64,000 nucleotides of DNA from Bowmanella yangjiangensis (GCF_017255015.1 NZ_JAFKCS010000021.1:1-64000), one strand, 5' to 3'; positions 46,063 through 54,746 are shown, numbered from the stretch's first letter. Numbers and translations: made by a program. Notes: generated from the letters alone by a model not told the origin.

Positions 46063-46437
46063 ATGACAACAGACAGTGAAGCCACCTTGCACTGTGGGGT
46101 GAATGAGCATTACCGGCGCATTTGGCATACGGTGAAATTGATCCCTGCCGGGCGAGTTGCCAGTTATGGGCAAATCGCCGATCTTGCTGGTTTGCCCGGC
46201 CGGGCACGCATGGTGGGTAAAGCCCTGCAGGCTGCTCCCAAACCGATGCAACTGCCCTGGCATCGGGTGTTACGCTCGAATGGCCAGATTGCTTTTCCTG
46301 CAGGTTCGGATACGGCTGAAGAACAAAAAGGGCGATTGCAAGAAGAAGAGGTTGTTGTATTGAAAAACCGGGTCAGACTGGTGGAGTATCAATGGCGACC
46401 AGATCTGGCGGAGCTTTTATTCGGCTTGGCATTTTAA
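46063..46437 (+). CDS. Alkyltransferase-like DNA-binding protein (ATL/YbaZ family)
   Basis: A 124-aa protein of the MGMT C-terminal domain family. The DNA-recognition helix GRVASYGQIADLAGLPGRARMVGKAL and the asparagine-hinge-like region are kept, but the alkyl-acceptor motif PCHRV reads PWHRV, the hallmark of alkyltransferase-like proteins, which bind O6-alkylguanine without repairing it and hand the lesion to nucleotide excision repair. The frame opens at TTG 46057; ATG 46063 is the likely start. It is divergent from tagH. Confidence 0.88.
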   Translation: MTTDSEATLHCGVNEHYRRIWHTVKLIPAGRVASYGQIADLAGLPGRARMVGKALQAAPKPMQLPWHRVLRSNGQIAFPAGSDTAEEQKGRLQEEEVVVLKNRVRLVEYQWRPDLAELLFGLAF

Positions 46438-46450
46438 GGAGAAAATAATA

Positions 46451-46891
46451 ATGAAGGGTTTAGTGAAGTTGGTTGGTGCAGCGTTATTGCTGATGGCTAT
46501 GGCAGCCAGTGCCAGTACAGAAAGTGAAGCTGATAGTATTAAGACCTTGCTAAACCGTTTTCTGGAAGGTGCAGCGGTCAATGATATAGAAATGCATGAC
46601 AGGTTTTGGGCTGACGACCTTGTTTATACTAGTTCTAGCGGTAAACGCTTTGGTAAGGCAGCGTTGATGGCCTCGCTTGAGTCTGCCCCTACCCTTAGTG
46701 AAGAGAAGACAACCTACAGCGCTGAAGACTTGAATATCAGGCTGTTTGAGGATGTTGCTGTTATTACTTTCAAGTTGGTCGGTGAGACGGATAATGAGCG
46801 CCATTATTATCTGAATAGCGGTACGCTAGTGAAAAATGACAATGAATGGCGGGTAGTTAACTGGCAGGCGACGCATATGCAGCAAGAGTGA
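46451..46891 (+). CDS. Secreted SnoaL/DUF4440-like protein
   Basis: A 146-aa protein with a Sec signal peptide (LVKLVGAALLLMAMAASA) and an NTF2/SnoaL-like fold of the DUF4440 type: DSIKTLLNRFLEGAAVNDIEMHDRFWADDLVYTSSSGKRFGKAALM followed by the beta strands AVITFKLVGE and WRVVNWQATHM. Such domains bind small ligands or act as minor isomerases; no catalytic residues can be assigned here. AAGGAG precedes the ATG at 46451. It follows the ATL gene by 13 bp and could be co-transcribed. Confidence 0.78.
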   Translation: MKGLVKLVGAALLLMAMAASASTESEADSIKTLLNRFLEGAAVNDIEMHDRFWADDLVYTSSSGKRFGKAALMASLESAPTLSEEKTTYSAEDLNIRLFEDVAVITFKLVGETDNERHYYLNSGTLVKNDNEWRVVNWQATHMQQE

Positions 46892-46912
46892 TGGCCTGCC
46901 AGGACGAGAAGA

Positions 46913-47602
46913 CTAAGCGCAATGGCGGTGGCTGTTGTTTTGGCGCGTTGTTGAACGCCAAATGACGACTGTTAGTAGCAGTAGCATCGCAAGCATACTT
47001 GCTGAGCCACCATGAACCTCCTCAACAATCACAACATTTTGTTCGTATTCCCGGCTTTCCAGCGGCAGATACAGTAAATCTTCGTCATCATAACTGTCGT
47101 AGACAGCCACTAGCTCCTCGGTGTCGCCATCGTACAGCTCAATTAGTATCTCGTAGTCATCAGCACGGAAGCCTTCCAATAAGGTGGTTCTCACGTCAAG
47201 AAAATCATCACTGCTCTCCCCATGTACTGAGAACACCGAGGTCGTATGGTACTCACGGAACTTGTCCGCGTTACCCAGATAAAGCCGAGCATAAACAGGA
47301 GCCTGGGTATATAGACTGTCTACATCAAATGACAGGGTGAATTCACTGTAATATCCATCTGCGTCAGGGTCGCTGAGCAAGGAAATCCAGGCATCATAAA
47401 TCCAGAAATCACCAGTGTCGGTATGCTGAGGGCGCAGGGAAAGAATTCTGGCTGGCGCATCTTTGTCGCTCTTCAGGCTGGATTTAGGGCTGCTTGAACG
47501 AACTTCATTCAGTTGTGATTCTTTGGATGTTGCCTTCCATTCAGTATCAGCAAGACCTGGCAGGCTAAACAACAATAGGGCTAAAAAAGGGACGGCTTTC
47601 AT
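46913..47602 (-). CDS. Choice-of-anchor H family protein with GlyGly-CTERM-like tail
   Basis: A 229-aa secreted protein. The N-terminal signal peptide (FLALLLFSLPGLADT) is followed by a domain with WIYDAWISLLSDPDADGYYSEFTLSFDVDS and YLPLESREYEQNVVIVEEVHGGSAS segments characteristic of the choice-of-anchor H family. The C-terminus, HGGSASMLAMLLLLTVVIWR with a following basic stretch, resembles the GlyGly-CTERM sorting signal cleaved by rhombosortase, which would place the protein on the outer surface. GGAG precedes the start at 47602. The family is common in Alteromonadales and Vibrionales. Confidence 0.78.
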   Translation of the reverse strand: MKAVPFLALLLFSLPGLADTEWKATSKESQLNEVRSSSPKSSLKSDKDAPARILSLRPQHTDTGDFWIYDAWISLLSDPDADGYYSEFTLSFDVDSLYTQAPVYARLYLGNADKFREYHTTSVFSVHGESSDDFLDVRTTLLEGFRADDYEILIELYDGDTEELVAVYDSYDDEDLLYLPLESREYEQNVVIVEEVHGGSASMLAMLLLLTVVIWRSTTRQNNSHRHCA

Positions 47603-47700
47603 TTTGAATTCTCCATCAGTGGTGTACGTACTGTGGTTGAATTCGAGTGAATTGAGACTGAATTTGCCTTAATGAAAGCTGAAGCAGTGCAGCTCTGCTT

Positions 47701-47722
47701 AAAAAGTGATCGCTCACTTTTT
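47701..47722 (-). terminator. Perfect 9-bp hairpin, terminator for the HTH gene
   Basis: AAAAAGTGA (47701-47709) pairs with TCACTTTTT (47714-47722) around TCGC. On the minus strand it follows the HTH gene by about 50 bp, has an A-rich 5' side and a T run in its 3' arm, and so can act as an intrinsic terminator. It also lies upstream of the next minus-strand gene and could serve as an operator there. Confidence 0.55.
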
Positions 47723-47771
47723 GTTCTAGATACTAATGGCGCGTGTTCCTATCTGACTAATGCCTATTATG

Positions 47772-48053
47772 CTAGTTCTTGAATAATGGCACCAAGCCAG
47801 CCTGGAGACCGAAAGGTTTGAATGCGGCATTAAAAATATGGAAGGTCGGGCTGCCTAAATCCTGTTCAAGATCAGATAAGGTTCTGCGGCTGATACCAAT
47901 CATCTTGGCATACTCTGTTTGACTCATTTCCATAATATCTTTTCGCAGAATTTTAAGGATCTGTCCTGTACTTAATTCTTGTCTCTGGTATGCCGCAAGT
48001 AATTCCAGAATGATCTCTTGCTGAATTGGTTGTGCAATTATTTTCTCTTTCAT
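47772..48053 (-). CDS. Small XRE-type helix-turn-helix regulator
   Basis: A 93-aa DNA-binding protein. The helix-turn-helix is MSQTEYAKMIGISRRTLSDLEQDLGSPTFHIFNAAFKPFGL (about residues 43-83), with a helical N-terminal extension. It resembles the HipB/XRE regulators of toxin-antitoxin loci, but no toxin gene is adjacent. Upstream, three copies of CGTTTTTTG in both orientations (48081-48222) are candidate binding sites. The cellular target is unknown. Confidence 0.75.
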   Translation of the reverse strand: MKEKIIAQPIQQEIILELLAAYQRQELSTGQILKILRKDIMEMSQTEYAKMIGISRRTLSDLEQDLGSPTFHIFNAAFKPFGLQAGLVPLFKN

Positions 48054-48080
48054 TTGCGTGGATTATTGCTTTGAGATTGT

Positions 48081-48222
48081 CGTTTTTTGGTCAAGGTTGC
48101 ATACGTAGCATAAGATGCTCAGTAAAATTAATGTGCAAAATAATTCTCGTTTTTTGTATTTCAAGCAGAATGATTTCGCAACTTAACTCGCTTAAAAACG
48201 GCAAGGCAAGGTACAAAAAACG
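48081..48222. promoter_or_regulatory. Three copies of a CGTTTTTTG element upstream of the HTH gene
   Basis: CGTTTTTTG occurs at 48081-48089 and 48148-48156 on the plus strand and as CAAAAAACG at 48214-48222. The flanks are also similar (ATTnTCGTTTTTTGtA). The copies are about 67 bp apart, between the divergent ends of the HTH gene and the yicC stop codon. They may be operators for the neighbouring HTH protein; poly-T words are common in AT-rich gaps, so the evidence is moderate. Confidence 0.4.
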
Positions 48223-48265
48223 AAATCATCCAATGCGTGAGTTGAGAATAAATTTGCGCAAAAAA

Positions 48266-49129
48266 TTATTCTATATTTTGGATCTGCTCGCGCATCTGCT
48301 CTATCAACACTTTAAGTTCAACGGCTGCTTGCGTTATTTCAGCATTGATAGACTTGGATGCTAAGGTATTGGATTCACGGTTAAATTCCTGCATCATAAA
48401 GTCAAGACGTCTTCCGCATGCCCCACCTTTGTGCAATATTTTGCGCGTTTCGCTGATGTGTGAATTTAATCTATCGAGCTCTTCGGCAACGTCTAAACGC
48501 TGAGCTAACAGAATCATTTCTTGCTCCAGACGACCAGAATCCAACTCTATTTTTGCTTCTTCAAACTTGTTGCTGATACGTTCGCGTTGCCACTCCAGTA
48601 CGGCGGGCATTGCAGAGCGAATTGTGCTTACTTCAGATTCAATGGCGGTCAAGCGCTGCTCAATTAATACACGCAAATTGTCACCTTCCGCTGCGCGCGA
48701 ACGAAGCAATTCTTCCAGACTTTTATCAAAGGCGCCGAGTAGCTCTCCTTGTATGGCATCCATGTCTGTTTCTTCGGCGCTAATGACCCCTGGCCAGCGC
48801 AGTACATCAAATGGATTGACCCCCGTAGATTGGCCATGAGATTGCACCCAGTCGGCGGCTTCCATTAATTGCCTGGCTAGACTTTCATTAAGCGTGACTT
48901 TTCCAACCGCGGCATCATTGGCCATAAAACGCAGTGAGCATTCAACTTTGCCCCGTTGTAAGGCCTTACGGAATCGTTCTCTTAATAAAGGTTCTAAACT
49001 GCGGAACTGTTCAGGCAGACGAAAATAGCTTTCCAGGTAACGTTGGTTTACCGAGCGTATTTCCCATACAGCATTACCCCATTGGGCTTTATGCTCAATT
49101 CGGGCGAAAGCCGTCATACTGTAGATCAT
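48266..49129 (-). CDS. yicC: Endoribonuclease YicC
   Basis: A 287-aa YicC/YloC-family ribonuclease. The start MIYSMTAFARIEHKAQWGNAVWEIRSVNQRYLESYFRLPE and the C-terminal GRRLDFMMQEFNRESNTLASKSINAEITQAAVELKVLIEQMREQIQNIE block are strongly conserved; the latter contains the Glu and Arg residues of the active site. In E. coli YicC degrades the small RNA RyhB and other transcripts. It is divergent from rph, the conserved arrangement in gammaproteobacteria. Confidence 0.93.
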   Translation of the reverse strand: MIYSMTAFARIEHKAQWGNAVWEIRSVNQRYLESYFRLPEQFRSLEPLLRERFRKALQRGKVECSLRFMANDAAVGKVTLNESLARQLMEAADWVQSHGQSTGVNPFDVLRWPGVISAEETDMDAIQGELLGAFDKSLEELLRSRAAEGDNLRVLIEQRLTAIESEVSTIRSAMPAVLEWQRERISNKFEEAKIELDSGRLEQEMILLAQRLDVAEELDRLNSHISETRKILHKGGACGRRLDFMMQEFNRESNTLASKSINAEITQAAVELKVLIEQMREQIQNIE

Positions 49130-49327
49130 ATGTTTGTCCTGAACGTTTAGTTAGCGCCAGTATAACCCAACTGGATCTGATGCAGAACCGGTGTTGTGGG
49201 GGCTTCACAAGATATTCCAATCAGTGCTGAGCAAAATACAGATGAGCTTGGGCGTGCATTTTATGCAGATGTCGTTTTTTCATTGGGCTATAATGCCGCC
49301 CAATACAGCGCGTCAGAGGAAATCAAC

Positions 49328-50041
49328 ATGCGTCCAAGCGGCAGAACCGCCAATCAGATCCGTCCCGTCACTATCACCAGACAGTTCACCTGCCACGCCG
49401 AAGGCTCTGTGCTGATTGAATTTGGTAATACCAAGGTTATCTGTACCGCGTCTGTGGAAGAAGGTGTGCCCCGCTTTATGAAAGGTCAGGGCAAGGGGTG
49501 GATTACGGCTGAGTACAGCATGTTACCGCGCTCTACCCATACCCGTAGTGACCGTGAAGCAGCAAGGGGAAAACAAGGTGGCCGTACTCTGGAGATTCAG
49601 CGATTGATCGCGCGCGCTTTGCGGGCCGCGGTTGATTTGAGTCTGCTTGGTGAAAATACCATTTTGTTAGATTGTGACGTTATTCAGGCGGACGGCGGCA
49701 CCCGAACGGCATCTATTACTGGTGCTTGTGTGGCGCTTGCTGATGCGCTGACCTGGATGCGTGCTAAAGGATTGATCAAAGCGAATCCAATGAAGTACAT
49801 GATTGCCGCTGTTTCAGTTGGTGTATTTAAAGGTACACCAGTGGCCGATTTGGAGTACATCGAAGACTCTGCAGCGGAAACCGATATGAACGTAGTTATG
49901 ACCGAAACCGGTAAGTTGATAGAGGTGCAGGGTACCGCAGAAGAAGCGCCGTTCAGCTTTGAAGAAATGCAGGAAATGATGGAGTTGGCCAAGCACGGTT
50001 TACGTGAAATCTTCGACATTCAGCGCGCAGCACTGAACTGA
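49328..50041 (+). CDS. rph: Ribonuclease PH
   Basis: A phosphorolytic 3'-to-5' exoribonuclease (237 aa) that trims tRNA 3' ends. The start [33 protein letters not shown] is canonical, as are [22 protein letters not shown] and the [20 protein letters not shown] catalytic block with its phosphate-binding Gly-Gly-Thr-Arg. The C-terminus is complete, unlike the frameshifted rph of E. coli K-12. A frame extension to 49196 is not part of the protein. It precedes pyrE by 8 bp. Confidence 0.96.
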   Translation: MRPSGRTANQIRPVTITRQFTCHAEGSVLIEFGNTKVICTASVEEGVPRFMKGQGKGWITAEYSMLPRSTHTRSDREAARGKQGGRTLEIQRLIARALRAAVDLSLLGENTILLDCDVIQADGGTRTASITGACVALADALTWMRAKGLIKANPMKYMIAAVSVGVFKGTPVADLEYIEDSAAETDMNVVMTETGKLIEVQGTAEEAPFSFEEMQEMMELAKHGLREIFDIQRAALN

Positions 50042-50049
50042 GGTTAAGC

Positions 50050-50691
50050 ATGCAAGAGTACCAAAAGGCCTTTATTGAGTTTGCCTTGGCCAGGCAAGTG
50101 CTAAAGTTTGGCCAGTTCAAGTTAAAGTCCGGGCGTACCAGTCCGTATTTCTTTAACGCTGGATTATTTAATACCGGTCGTGACCTTGCTAAGTTAGGCC
50201 AGTTTTATGCTGCGGCTCTGGTAGATTCGAATGTTAACTATGACCTGCTGTTTGGTCCCGCTTATAAAGGTATTCCTATTGCTACCACCACTGCGGTTGC
50301 GCTAGCCGATAAATATGACATAGATAAACCTTATTGCTTTAACCGTAAGGAAGCTAAAGATCACGGTGAGGGTGGAAACCTTGTGGGCAGTGCTCTGCAA
50401 GGAAAGGTCATGTTGGTCGATGATGTTATTACTGCTGGCACGGCGATTCGAGAATCAATGCAAATTATTCAGGCCAATGGAGCAACACTTGCCGGTGTGT
50501 TAATTGCGCTGGATCGTCAGGAAAAAGGTCAGGGCGATTTATCCGCTATCCAAGAAGTTGAGCGAGACTTCGCGACTAAAGTGATCTCTATTATCAGTCT
50601 GGCTGATCTTATCAGCTACTTAGAAGACAAACCGGATATGGCTGAGAACCTGCAGCAGATCCAAAAGTACCGTCAGGCTTATGGCATTTGA
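50050..50691 (+). CDS. pyrE: Orotate phosphoribosyltransferase
   Basis: Converts orotate and PRPP to orotidine 5'-phosphate in pyrimidine synthesis (213 aa). The PRPP-binding motif [17 protein letters not shown] is present, along with [18 protein letters not shown] at the N-terminus, [18 protein letters not shown] and the [14 protein letters not shown] loop. Order rph-pyrE is conserved in gammaproteobacteria. It overlaps the next gene by 11 bp. Confidence 0.97.
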   Translation: MQEYQKAFIEFALARQVLKFGQFKLKSGRTSPYFFNAGLFNTGRDLAKLGQFYAAALVDSNVNYDLLFGPAYKGIPIATTTAVALADKYDIDKPYCFNRKEAKDHGEGGNLVGSALQGKVMLVDDVITAGTAIRESMQIIQANGATLAGVLIALDRQEKGQGDLSAIQEVERDFATKVISIISLADLISYLEDKPDMAENLQQIQKYRQAYGI

Positions 50692-50929
50692 ATTTGAAAA
50701 AGCCGACGAGCAGCTAGATACATTGGGTCTGCGTTGCCCAGAACCGGTAATGATGGTGCGTTTGGCTATCCGTAAAATGCAGGACGGTCAAACTATCCTG
50801 GTGACGGCCGATGATCCTGCAACAACCCGGGATATACCGAGTTTCTGTCGTTTTATGGAGCATCAGCTTCTGAAAGCCGATACTACACAGGCCCCTTTCC
50901 GCTATTTAATCAGGAAAGGTTTAGCGTAG
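50681..50929 (+). CDS. tusA: Sulfurtransferase TusA-like protein
   Basis: An 82-aa TusA/SirA-family protein, which carries persulfide sulfur for tRNA thiolation and molybdenum cofactor synthesis. The single catalytic Cys is in [22 protein letters not shown], and [20 protein letters not shown] follows. The gene overlaps pyrE by 11 bp, suggesting co-translation. Whether it serves TusA's role in mnm5s2U synthesis or another sulfur transfer cannot be decided from sequence. Confidence 0.9.
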   Translation: MAFEFEKADEQLDTLGLRCPEPVMMVRLAIRKMQDGQTILVTADDPATTRDIPSFCRFMEHQLLKADTTQAPFRYLIRKGLA

Positions 50930-50985
50930 TAACTGTGATGCTTTCTACTGACTGAGCGTAACCCATCTTACCTTAGAAATATTGG

Positions 50986-51162
50986 TTAGTTGTTACTTAC
51001 ATTGTGCAGGGCGCACTCAAGAATGAGGCGCCTTAGCAATGCTGCAGACTGACTATCACTGCAGCGCAAATCCTCAATATGTAGCTGATGGTGGCTGATT
51101 AGCTTCGCCAGTGTATCCATACGAATTTTCAAACTTAAAAAGTCTTCTTGATGACTCACCAT
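50986..51162 (-). CDS. Small protein in the Fur-box operon
   Basis: A 58-aa protein (start MVSHQEDFLSLKIRMDTLAK, end CALHNVSNN) with a perfect AAGGAGG ribosome site 6 bp before its ATG. It is helical and soluble, with two Cys residues. It follows the 51220 gene by 57 bp on the same strand and so is probably the second gene of the Fur-controlled unit. Too short to be recognised by similarity from memory; the strong ribosome site is the main support. Confidence 0.6.
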   Translation of the reverse strand: MVSHQEDFLSLKIRMDTLAKLISHHQLHIEDLRCSDSQSAALLRRLILECALHNVSNN

Positions 51163-51219
51163 AGATTGCCTCCTTAACGAATCAGGTATGTCGGGTGTCT
51201 GGCTTTGTTGTATTGATAG

Positions 51220-51684
51220 TCAATGAACAACCGGGCTTAATTTAAACATCCTTTGGTCAGCAGGTTGCCGTCTTTCAAGGGAAAAGAAATCAGTTAGCTT
51301 CTTGTGCAGTAAATTGATACATCCCGATAAGCGTACAGAGCTAAAAACATCATCACGTTGCTGCACCGCAACTAGCAAGGTAATGGATTGATTTACTACC
51401 TCACGGCCTTGATGGAAGTGCGACATTCTGTAGTAGTTATCGGCTAACAGAAGGGCTGACGAGGTCAGCTCTGTGGCGGCCAGTTGTAAGTCTATTTCAA
51501 CGCAGTCCAATAGCAGTGTGGCCGCTTCAAACGCACTACCAAGGTGAGGTAATGCTCTGCTCCACGCCCCTGCTTGCCTTAGTACAGATGCGCTGTGGAT
51601 GCATTGTTGAAGATGTGCTACGGCAGCCTGAGGGTGAGCCGTCAGCCAGGCGCGATGGTAGTTACAAAGAAAGTGTGAAGACAT
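51220..51684 (-). CDS. Iron-regulated protein of unknown function
   Basis: A 154-aa, probably all-helical protein (MSSHFLCNYHRAWLTAHPQ, then long helices with ATELTSSALLLADNYYRMSHFHQGREVV). It has several His and Cys residues and no signal peptide or TM. A near-perfect Fur box overlaps its promoter, with GGAA 6 bp before the ATG, so it should be induced under iron limitation. The neighbour dps stores iron. I do not recognise the family; a TPR-like or ferritin-handling role is possible. Confidence 0.65.
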   Translation of the reverse strand: MSSHFLCNYHRAWLTAHPQAAVAHLQQCIHSASVLRQAGAWSRALPHLGSAFEAATLLLDCVEIDLQLAATELTSSALLLADNYYRMSHFHQGREVVNQSITLLVAVQQRDDVFSSVRLSGCINLLHKKLTDFFSLERRQPADQRMFKLSPVVH

Positions 51685-51718
51685 GAGCTATTCCATGATC
51701 AATCAGAAGACCATTCAT

Positions 51719-51747
51719 AAAATAGTTCAAATGAGAATTATTATCAA
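51719..51747 (-). promoter_or_regulatory. Sigma-70 promoter of the unknown Fur operon
   Basis: On the minus strand TTGATA (51742-51747) and TATTTT (51719-51724) are separated by exactly 17 bp. The -35 element lies within the Fur box, so repressor binding would block RNA polymerase. Transcription should start near 51712, 28 bp before the start codon at 51684. Confidence 0.75.
51732..51746. promoter_or_regulatory. Fur box
   Basis: TGAGAATTATTATCA on the plus strand (TGATAATAATTCTCA on the minus strand) matches the 7-1-7 Fur consensus TGATAATnATTATCA in all but one position. It overlaps the promoter of the 51220-51684 gene and lies 41 bp downstream of the dps stop codon, so it should repress the two genes following it when iron is plentiful. 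Confidence 0.82.
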
Positions 51748-51787
51748 CTTGGTTTATTTAGCGGCAGGATTTCCTGCCGCCATGTAG

Positions 51788-52255
51788 TTATTGCATGGCG
51801 CGAAGCATCCAAGCGGTTTTCTCATGAATGCGCATGCGATCCGAAACTAGCGCTGCGGTGGATTCATCATTGGCTTCCTGAGCCAATTTCAGGGCTTCTC
51901 GGCAAGTTTTCACCACCTGCTCATGGCTCTTGTTCAGTATCTGCACCATATCTGCAGCAGCGGGAATATCTTCTACTTCCTTGATAGAGCTGAGTGCAGC
52001 AAAGGCCTTATAAGTACCTGGCGCAATCACGCCCAAAGTACGAATACGTTCGGCAATGTCATCAACGGCGACAGCCAGCTCGGTGTAATGCTCTTCAAAC
52101 ATTAAATGTAACTCACGAAACTGTGGCCCGGTGACGTTCCAGTGAAAGTTATGCGTTTGGAGGTAGAGAGTGTAGGTGTCAGCCAACAAACGTTTAAGTC
52201 CAGTGGCGATATCCAGCCTGTCCTGAGTCGCGATCCCTATATCAATATTACTCAT
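51788..52255 (-). CDS. dps: Dps family DNA-protection ferritin
   Basis: A 155-aa dodecameric mini-ferritin. The intersubunit ferroxidase residues are visible in [45 protein letters not shown] (two His in the first helix, Asp and Glu in the second). It oxidises Fe(II) with peroxide and stores it, protecting DNA in stationary phase or oxidative stress. A 15-bp palindrome lies upstream (52331-52345). No DNA-binding Lys-rich N-terminal tail is seen. Confidence 0.94.
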   Translation of the reverse strand: MSNIDIGIATQDRLDIATGLKRLLADTYTLYLQTHNFHWNVTGPQFRELHLMFEEHYTELAVAVDDIAERIRTLGVIAPGTYKAFAALSSIKEVEDIPAAADMVQILNKSHEQVVKTCREALKLAQEANDESTAALVSDRMRIHEKTAWMLRAMQ

Positions 52256-52330
52256 CTTAATTCTCCGAGTTACTTTAAGTACTCATATAGGATTGGGGTA
52301 AAGTGCTTTTAGATCAAGTGCAAGAACTCT

Positions 52331-52345
52331 ATCGATTCAATCGAT
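52331..52345. promoter_or_regulatory. Perfect palindrome upstream of dps
   Basis: ATCGATT (52331-52337) and AATCGAT (52339-52345) flank a single C. The site lies 76 bp before the dps start codon and just before the stop codon of the convergent-orientation neighbour at 52361. It may be a repressor or activator site for dps; it does not fit the OxyR or Fur consensus. Confidence 0.4.
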
Positions 52346-52360
52346 TTTCCATGGTTTACT

Positions 52361-53362
52361 CTAGGGGCGTCTTAATTTCGCCATAAAAGCGGATTCTGCC
52401 GGGACTTGCATCTGAGGTAATGTTTCCTTGACGAAGTTTATGGCCAGCTCTGAAGGGAATGTAGTGGTAAAACGTACTATCTTGTCCTGTTCAACGAAAA
52501 AAAAGTAGGCTGCATAGAATGGCTCGGTGTCTGCACTCAAAATGCTGGCATCCAAGTAGAAACCTTGATACTGCCGCCCTTGTTGCGTCCACTTTATCGC
52601 GGTGTCTGCGGTCATGCTTAACGGCGGTAATTTGTGCTGTTTTGCAAAATCAACCAGGTTGCTACGCAATTTATCTGTTTCTTCGGCAATAGCTGTTGGC
52701 ATATCGGTGATGTTGCTTGACGGGATGGGGTAAATGCTTACTTCTATTCTATCGTCCTTAAATTCTGGGTTATGATAGGTGAGAACCGAACCTTGAAATG
52801 GGTCGTTGTAGATCAATCTATGGCTAAGATGGAAACTTGCCACTTGGGATGGAACCTGTAAATCAGATACATAGTCATCAGCTTTCAGGGTTTTGGCCAG
52901 ATAGCCCGAACTAAAAACGTCATCGCGCAGAACATCAAGCTGCAGGTCTTTGCTGAATTCGGCGATGAAAGATGACTTTCGTTCTCTCGGCACTCGATAT
53001 TGATATGTAGTTAGGGGTATGCCCTGCCAAGCTAATAAGACATCAATAATGATTTGCTTGTCATCTTGAGCGCCAGCAAGAAGAAACTCATAGTCCGCAC
53101 CGGGGTTTTGGGTGACTAGGGGGAATAGTCCGGTGTTTTCTAGTTGCCGAACAATAAGATTCAAGTCTACCGCCATCAGCTGGCAATCGTTGTCTTGCTG
53201 CAAGCACCAGTTGGCCAACTGGTTTTCTGACTGCTGGTAAAATATGCCAACGGCTGGGAGGTTTAGTTCTGTGGTGGCGGGCAATATGGGTTCTTGAGTA
53301 GCTACGCTACACCCGCATAGCCAAACTAATAGCCACGCTATTATGTTTGAACGCAAAGACAT
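52361..53362 (-). CDS. Lipoprotein of unknown function, paired with the amidohydrolase
   Basis: A predicted lipoprotein of about 333 aa. The open frame reaches 53470, but the signal peptide and lipobox (NIIAWLLVWLCGCSVATQ) require the start at ATG 53362. The mature protein has a mixed alpha/beta content with several long strands (FVEQDKIVRFTTTFPSELAINFVKETL). It follows the periplasmic amidohydrolase by about 100 bp on the same strand. No motif is recognised; a role with that enzyme is inferred from location. Confidence 0.65.
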   Translation of the reverse strand: MSLRSNIIAWLLVWLCGCSVATQEPILPATTELNLPAVGIFYQQSENQLANWCLQQDNDCQLMAVDLNLIVRQLENTGLFPLVTQNPGADYEFLLAGAQDDKQIIIDVLLAWQGIPLTTYQYRVPRERKSSFIAEFSKDLQLDVLRDDVFSSGYLAKTLKADDYVSDLQVPSQVASFHLSHRLIYNDPFQGSVLTYHNPEFKDDRIEVSIYPIPSSNITDMPTAIAEETDKLRSNLVDFAKQHKLPPLSMTADTAIKWTQQGRQYQGFYLDASILSADTEPFYAAYFFFVEQDKIVRFTTTFPSELAINFVKETLPQMQVPAESAFMAKLRRP

Positions 53363-53462
53363 AACAAACCCATTAAAATAAGCCAAAGCAGATTGTACGG
53401 GGCGACCAATCAATTGCCTATGAATATTTTGCCTGGGAGGCAAGACATCCCTGTCTTGCTGG

Positions 53463-54746
53463 CTATTCATGCTTAACTATTTCACCGTCCTTCATAACAA
53501 AGTTAATTTTGGAGAGCAGTGAAATATCTTGCAGGGGATCTCCTTTTACTGCTACTAGGTCTGCCAACTTGCCCTTTTCCACTGTACCCAGCTGGTCAGA
53601 AATGCCTAGTAACTCTGCACCATGAAAGGTAGCTGAGCGAATGGCTTCGATTGCAGGCATACCTGCCTCCACCATCAATGCAAACTCCCTTCCATTATCC
53701 CCATGTGCTGATACTCCTGAATCCGTACCAAATGCAATGTTGACGCCGGCCTTGTATGCCTTTGCAAATGTGTTCTGGATCAGCGGTCCTATAGCTGCGG
53801 CTTTAGGTCTGACAAGGGCGGGAAAGAAGCCATCAATTTTGGATTTTTCAGCTACCCACTCGCCAGCCATCACAGTAGGTACATAATAGGTGCCATGTTT
53901 CTTCATAAGCTTCATGATCTCAGCATCCATGTAGGTACCATGCTCGATGGAATCTACGCCAGCCAGAATGGCTCGCTTCATACCCTCTTTACCATGGGCA
54001 TGTACGGCGACTTTCATGCCGTAGTCTTTAGCTGTCGCGACAATGGCATTCAACTCATCTTGCATAAATTGTGGATTCTGGCTACTCTTGGCCACACTCA
54101 AAACACCGCCTGTGGCGGTAATTTTGATAAGATCTGCACCATCTTTGTAACGCTGTCGGACGGCTTTTCTTGCGTCTGCTTCACCATTCACTACACCGTC
54201 GAGAGGGCCTGGGTCACCCATCAGCTGCTTTCTTCTGCCATTGGTTGGGTCGGCATGGCCGCCAGTGGTTGCGATAGATTTTGCAGAAGTGTAGATGCGC
54301 GGGCCCTGAATGCTACCGTTATTGATTGCATTGCGTAGCGCAACGGTTTCATTGAAACCATCACCTAGGTTGCGCACTGTTGTGAAACCAGCCTGCAGGG
54401 TTTTTTGGGCAAAGCTTACCCCTTTAAGCGCATAGTCCGCCTCATTTAAGGTGAAGCGTTCCATGTATGCCCCCGGGCCTTGCTGCGAGCTTAAATGCGT
54501 ATGCATATCCATCAAGCCTGGCATCAAGGTTCCGTCGCGCATATCAATAAGTTGGTCACCATCACCCGGCTGCAGGTAACCGCTTTGTACGTCGACGATT
54601 TTATTTCCATCGACCACAACTGTCATATTCTTCAAGACCTTACTGTTTGCTGCCGATATCAGTTGGCCAGCGTGTATAAATGTGGCTGCTAAGGATTGCC
54701 CAGATATGCAGGTTAGGCTGAGCAGGCAGAGATATTTGATTTTCAT
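53463..54746 (-). CDS. Periplasmic metal-dependent amidohydrolase (Xaa-Pro dipeptidase-like)
   Basis: A 427-aa secreted amidohydrolase. A signal peptide ([16 protein letters not shown]) precedes a TIM-barrel with the metal ligands [16 protein letters not shown] (carboxylated Lys), HAHGKEG, DSIEHGT and FGTDSG. This set defines the imidazolonepropionase-like / prolidase-like group related to enzymes that hydrolyse Xaa-Pro or Xaa-Arg dipeptides. The physiological substrate is unknown. It overlaps the following lipoprotein frame by 8 bp only if the long start is used. Confidence 0.88.
   Translation of the reverse strand: MKIKYLCLLSLTCISGQSLAATFIHAGQLISAANSKVLKNMTVVVDGNKIVDVQSGYLQPGDGDQLIDMRDGTLMPGLMDMHTHLSSQQGPGAYMERFTLNEADYALKGVSFAQKTLQAGFTTVRNLGDGFNETVALRNAINNGSIQGPRIYTSAKSIATTGGHADPTNGRRKQLMGDPGPLDGVVNGEADARKAVRQRYKDGADLIKITATGGVLSVAKSSQNPQFMQDELNAIVATAKDYGMKVAVHAHGKEGMKRAILAGVDSIEHGTYMDAEIMKLMKKHGTYYVPTVMAGEWVAEKSKIDGFFPALVRPKAAAIGPLIQNTFAKAYKAGVNIAFGTDSGVSAHGDNGREFALMVEAGMPAIEAIRSATFHGAELLGISDQLGTVEKGKLADLVAVKGDPLQDISLLSKINFVMKDGEIVKHE

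Noticed and set aside
49196-49327. Upstream extension of the rph frame by 44 codons
   Set aside because: RNase PH begins at [10 protein letters not shown] (49328) in all known members; the extension has no homology.
53363-53470. Longer start of the lipoprotein next to the amidohydrolase
   Set aside because: It would place 36 polar residues ahead of a clear signal peptide and lipobox; ATG 53362 is the functional start.
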